A stretch of 64,000 nt of DNA, taken from positions 292,831-356,830 of the forward strand of contig NMRA01000148.1 in assembly GCA_002633005.1 (NCBI GenBank). Direction: 5' to 3'. The translations under genes and the position numbers were made by a program. Source of the DNA: Phoronis australis. Its lineage: Eukaryota; Phoronida; Phoronidae. Of the stretch, positions 61,682-64,000 are shown in pieces (position 1 is the first letter of the stretch; every line of letters starts with the position of its first letter). The notes below the pieces were generated by a model. The model saw only the letters and a program-made list of their open reading frames with translations, was not told the origin of the DNA and ran no database searches.

Positions 61682-61774
61682 GAATGGGTTCAACAGCGAC
61701 AGTTATTGATGCTTGTGATTACGCTGAACGTTGGGCTAGCCACAATGTTCTTCAGTCTTATGTCACCACAGTGA
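61682..61774 (+). CDS. JPH: Junctophilin, exon 5 (C-terminal ER/SR membrane anchor)
   Basis: 93 nt after TTGTTATTGCAG, read in phase 0 to a TGA at 61772-61774. It encodes EWVQQRQLLMLVITLNVGLA then TMFFSLMSPQ. A single hydrophobic helix (about LLMLVITLNVGLATMFF) sits at the extreme C-terminus, exactly where junctophilins carry their ER/SR anchor. The short charged lead-in and the L-N-x-G-L-A pattern match the family. A longer open frame over the same bases starts at 61684 in another frame and is a shadow. This exon gives the protein its tail-anchored topology. Confidence 0.9.
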   Translation, partial: EWVQQRQLLMLVITLNVGLATMFFSLMSPQ

Positions 61775-62290
61775 CATCACTTGGTATTGGCGCCTGCTGT
61801 GTGACCAAAGGCATGCAACAGCTCGCAAATAAACTGGCATTGCAGAGCGGACGACAACAACAACCAATGTTCCTGCCGTCCCACAAAGAGGGCATGACAG
61901 TCTTTGAGGAACTGGTCATTCTGAACGAAAGAGCAGGTTACGGACAGAATAGGTCCTGAAAGAACCGTTGGTTTTATACCTATCTGGGGAATTCGATGAA
62001 CAAGGCTGAACTGCAACGAACCTTTACGAATTCAGAGCCTGATGCTCACTGATGTCGCCTGCTTAGGACCAGCGCAGACGGAGCGCTTCGAGCTGAGCTT
62101 ACTGCCTAAAGTGAACGATGGTTGATCGGATAGCTCACGTCAAGGTGTGAAAAAACCGGCAGACATTGCCTGAACTAGCCGATGGTTAATTCAACTGTTG
62201 TCACTTTTACATGAGGTATTAAGCTCAGATGCTAGCTCTTCTGTCGTGGCGCTCAGTGAACTATGACGTACAACCGAGTTGAAAAATAAA
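61775..62290 (+). other. Junctophilin 3' UTR
   Basis: From the stop codon to an AATAAA at 62285-62290, about 510 nt downstream. No other feature was seen. Confidence 0.6.
62285..62290 (+). promoter_or_regulatory. Poly(A) signal AATAAA for junctophilin
   Basis: Canonical hexamer (in gaaaaataaaacacc), the first on this strand after the anchor exon's stop. Confidence 0.6.
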
Positions 62291-64000
62291 ACACCATGTA
62301 CCCACTCTAGTTATGGTGAATAGATGTAATTTCCTTTATTTTGTGAATTTTCTTCATAAGTCAAGGTTACTACGATTTGGCATCTGTTGCCTGACCTTGG
62401 CCTTGCGATATGTTCACCCCAGAAATTGACTCATTCTCACATGGATCACTGGATTTTGTGATTGGCTAATAGGTATTGATAGTTTACGTGAATACTTTTG
62501 AATCGGTTGCACGGGGCTAATTTATGTTTATTTACTATCGAAATGTCAGTGTCATGTTTAATTGTTTGTCATTTATACTAGGTTAATGAAAATCGAGCTA
62601 CGTTGGTTAAGTGGCTAATTGGTATACACACCACGTATCATCTGAATTAGGATGAACAATCAACTGATGTGTCTAGTCCTTACTTAATTTACGAAATGAT
62701 TAAGCGAGAGGTTTGATGACTATATTTTCATCCACCGAAACTTATAACGAGGGGTTTCACTCTTTTCTGCATTTTGTAGGCCTAAAGAGGGCAGGAATAT
62801 GCGATAGGTGAAATCAGCGCGGTCATGTGCTCGCTCACAAAAGCACGGTCGAGAGACCTCGTGTACTCACGCGCAACTCCGTCAAATGCTTAATTATTTG
62901 AACGCTCTCCTTGTCATGAGCAAAATTCATGAACCTTCTGTGACTCGTGGAAACTGGCCCGGGTCAATGAATAATCATCAAGCGTGAATTTACTGAGGAA
63001 ATAATGATCATCAATGTGAAATGTTACCCTCAAAAGGTGTAATTTGGGTTCTTGTTTCCCGTAGGAAATGATTTCACGTTTCCTAGTTCTCCACCACCTC
63101 GATGTAAAAATCACGTAGTATTAGACACTTTAGCGCGTGCGATGTGAGAACCTGGTGACATCTGTTGAGTATTTTTGGACAACAGTGAACGGATTTTGAG
63201 ATTGAGAATCACGTCAGTAGTTGTAGTAAGCTGTGTTTGATACATTGCATAAAATGCAGGTCATTTTTATAATTAAATTATCTGATACGAAAGCGAAGTG
63301 GTGAAATGAGTGAGGATTTAAATTAGTTATTGAAGTAGTTGTTGGTGACTTTGCTTAACAAGTGTCTGTTACTAAATTCTTGTAAGGCAAACCTGGACAT
63401 CTAATACGAATAGTTAGGGATGAAGAGAAAAAGCATATGTGGAATGGGAAAGATTTTCACAAAGAAAGATAAACGGTTAAGTCGACAAGCTGTTGCATAA
63501 TTGGTGTCTCCATTAGGCATAATACAATATTTGTGACTGGACATCGTTTAAGGTGATTTTGTTCAGCCTGCGAAATGCAGTGATCAGAATGCCAGGTAGG
63601 CAAACACCTTTGAAGGACAATGGACCAATATGGGTTAATAACACTTCCTCTTTTAAAAGCAAGTCAAAATTCTCTTTATAATCCATGAGCAACAGTTGTA
63701 AACCATCCTTTTAGATAATTTGTTCAAGGGGTGACATTTCCATGATTTTGTGATGGAAATTTTCACTGGAAGACCACATAATATGCTCGTTAGTTTACAG
63801 AGGAGTTACACTTAACAGTTAGTGTTATACCCCAGGGTGAATGCATCGTTTAGGGTGTATATTTGAAGTGTGGTGTCTCTCCGTAATGGCTTCAGGTAAT
63901 AGAACACTGTTTATTTGAGTCCTCTAGTCATGCTCTAAAGTTAACTAGTTCTCTATTTCGGAAGGTGCTTTGATCTGTCTACCTTTACACCTGCGTCAAC
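62291..64000. other. Intergenic sequence, nothing recognised
   Basis: No exon, RNA gene or clear repeat could be supported to the end of the window. Confidence 0.4.

Noticed and set aside
61684-61959. 91-codon plus-strand frame beginning MGSTATVIDACDYAE
   Set aside because: Out of frame with the junctophilin exon that starts at 61682 in phase 0. The true frame ends at 61774 and encodes the membrane anchor.

Overview
This is a nuclear genome window from an animal, most likely a marine invertebrate. It has GT-AG introns, a 22-kb intron, about 60% A+T, many short inverted-repeat and tRNA-derived mobile elements, and one 127-base N gap. Coding sequence is a small fraction of the window. I cannot name the species. 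A junctophilin with vertebrate-like exon layout and the repeat style suggest a deuterostome such as a lancelet, hemichordate or echinoderm, but that is inference.

Layout. (1) 46-462, + strand: the last two exons of an unrecognised gene with a lysine/serine-rich tail. (2) 3402-5588, - strand: an intronless SLC26-family anion transporter (728 aa). (3) 5.7-16.6 kb: no recognised gene, but dense foldback elements, including an interleaved palindrome at 6581-7418 and a perfect 21-bp-arm hairpin beside it. (4) 17553-23905, - strand: an RP9 (PAP-1)-like zinc-knuckle gene rebuilt here from four short exons. It is interrupted by the N gap, and sequence on the two sides of the gap is the same ~2.1-2.25 kb carrying the same exons. 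This looks like two allelic contig ends that overlap but were never merged. (5) 28691-61774, + strand: a complete five-exon junctophilin gene (859 aa predicted). It has MORN motifs in exons 1-2, a helical exon 3, a large divergent exon 4, and a tiny last exon holding the C-terminal membrane anchor. Its 22.4-kb first intron and other introns hold MITEs, tandem repeats and SINE-like pieces. (6) 61775-64000: the junctophilin 3' UTR with an AATAAA, then sequence without recognisable genes.

The genes do not form a functional cluster. The SLC26 protein is a plasma-membrane anion transporter, RP9 a nuclear splicing-associated protein, and junctophilin tethers ER/SR to plasma membrane. I found no viral, bacterial or CRISPR-like system. 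The most valuable results are the hidden exons (RP9 and the junctophilin anchor), the probable assembly artefact, and the unusual palindromes.
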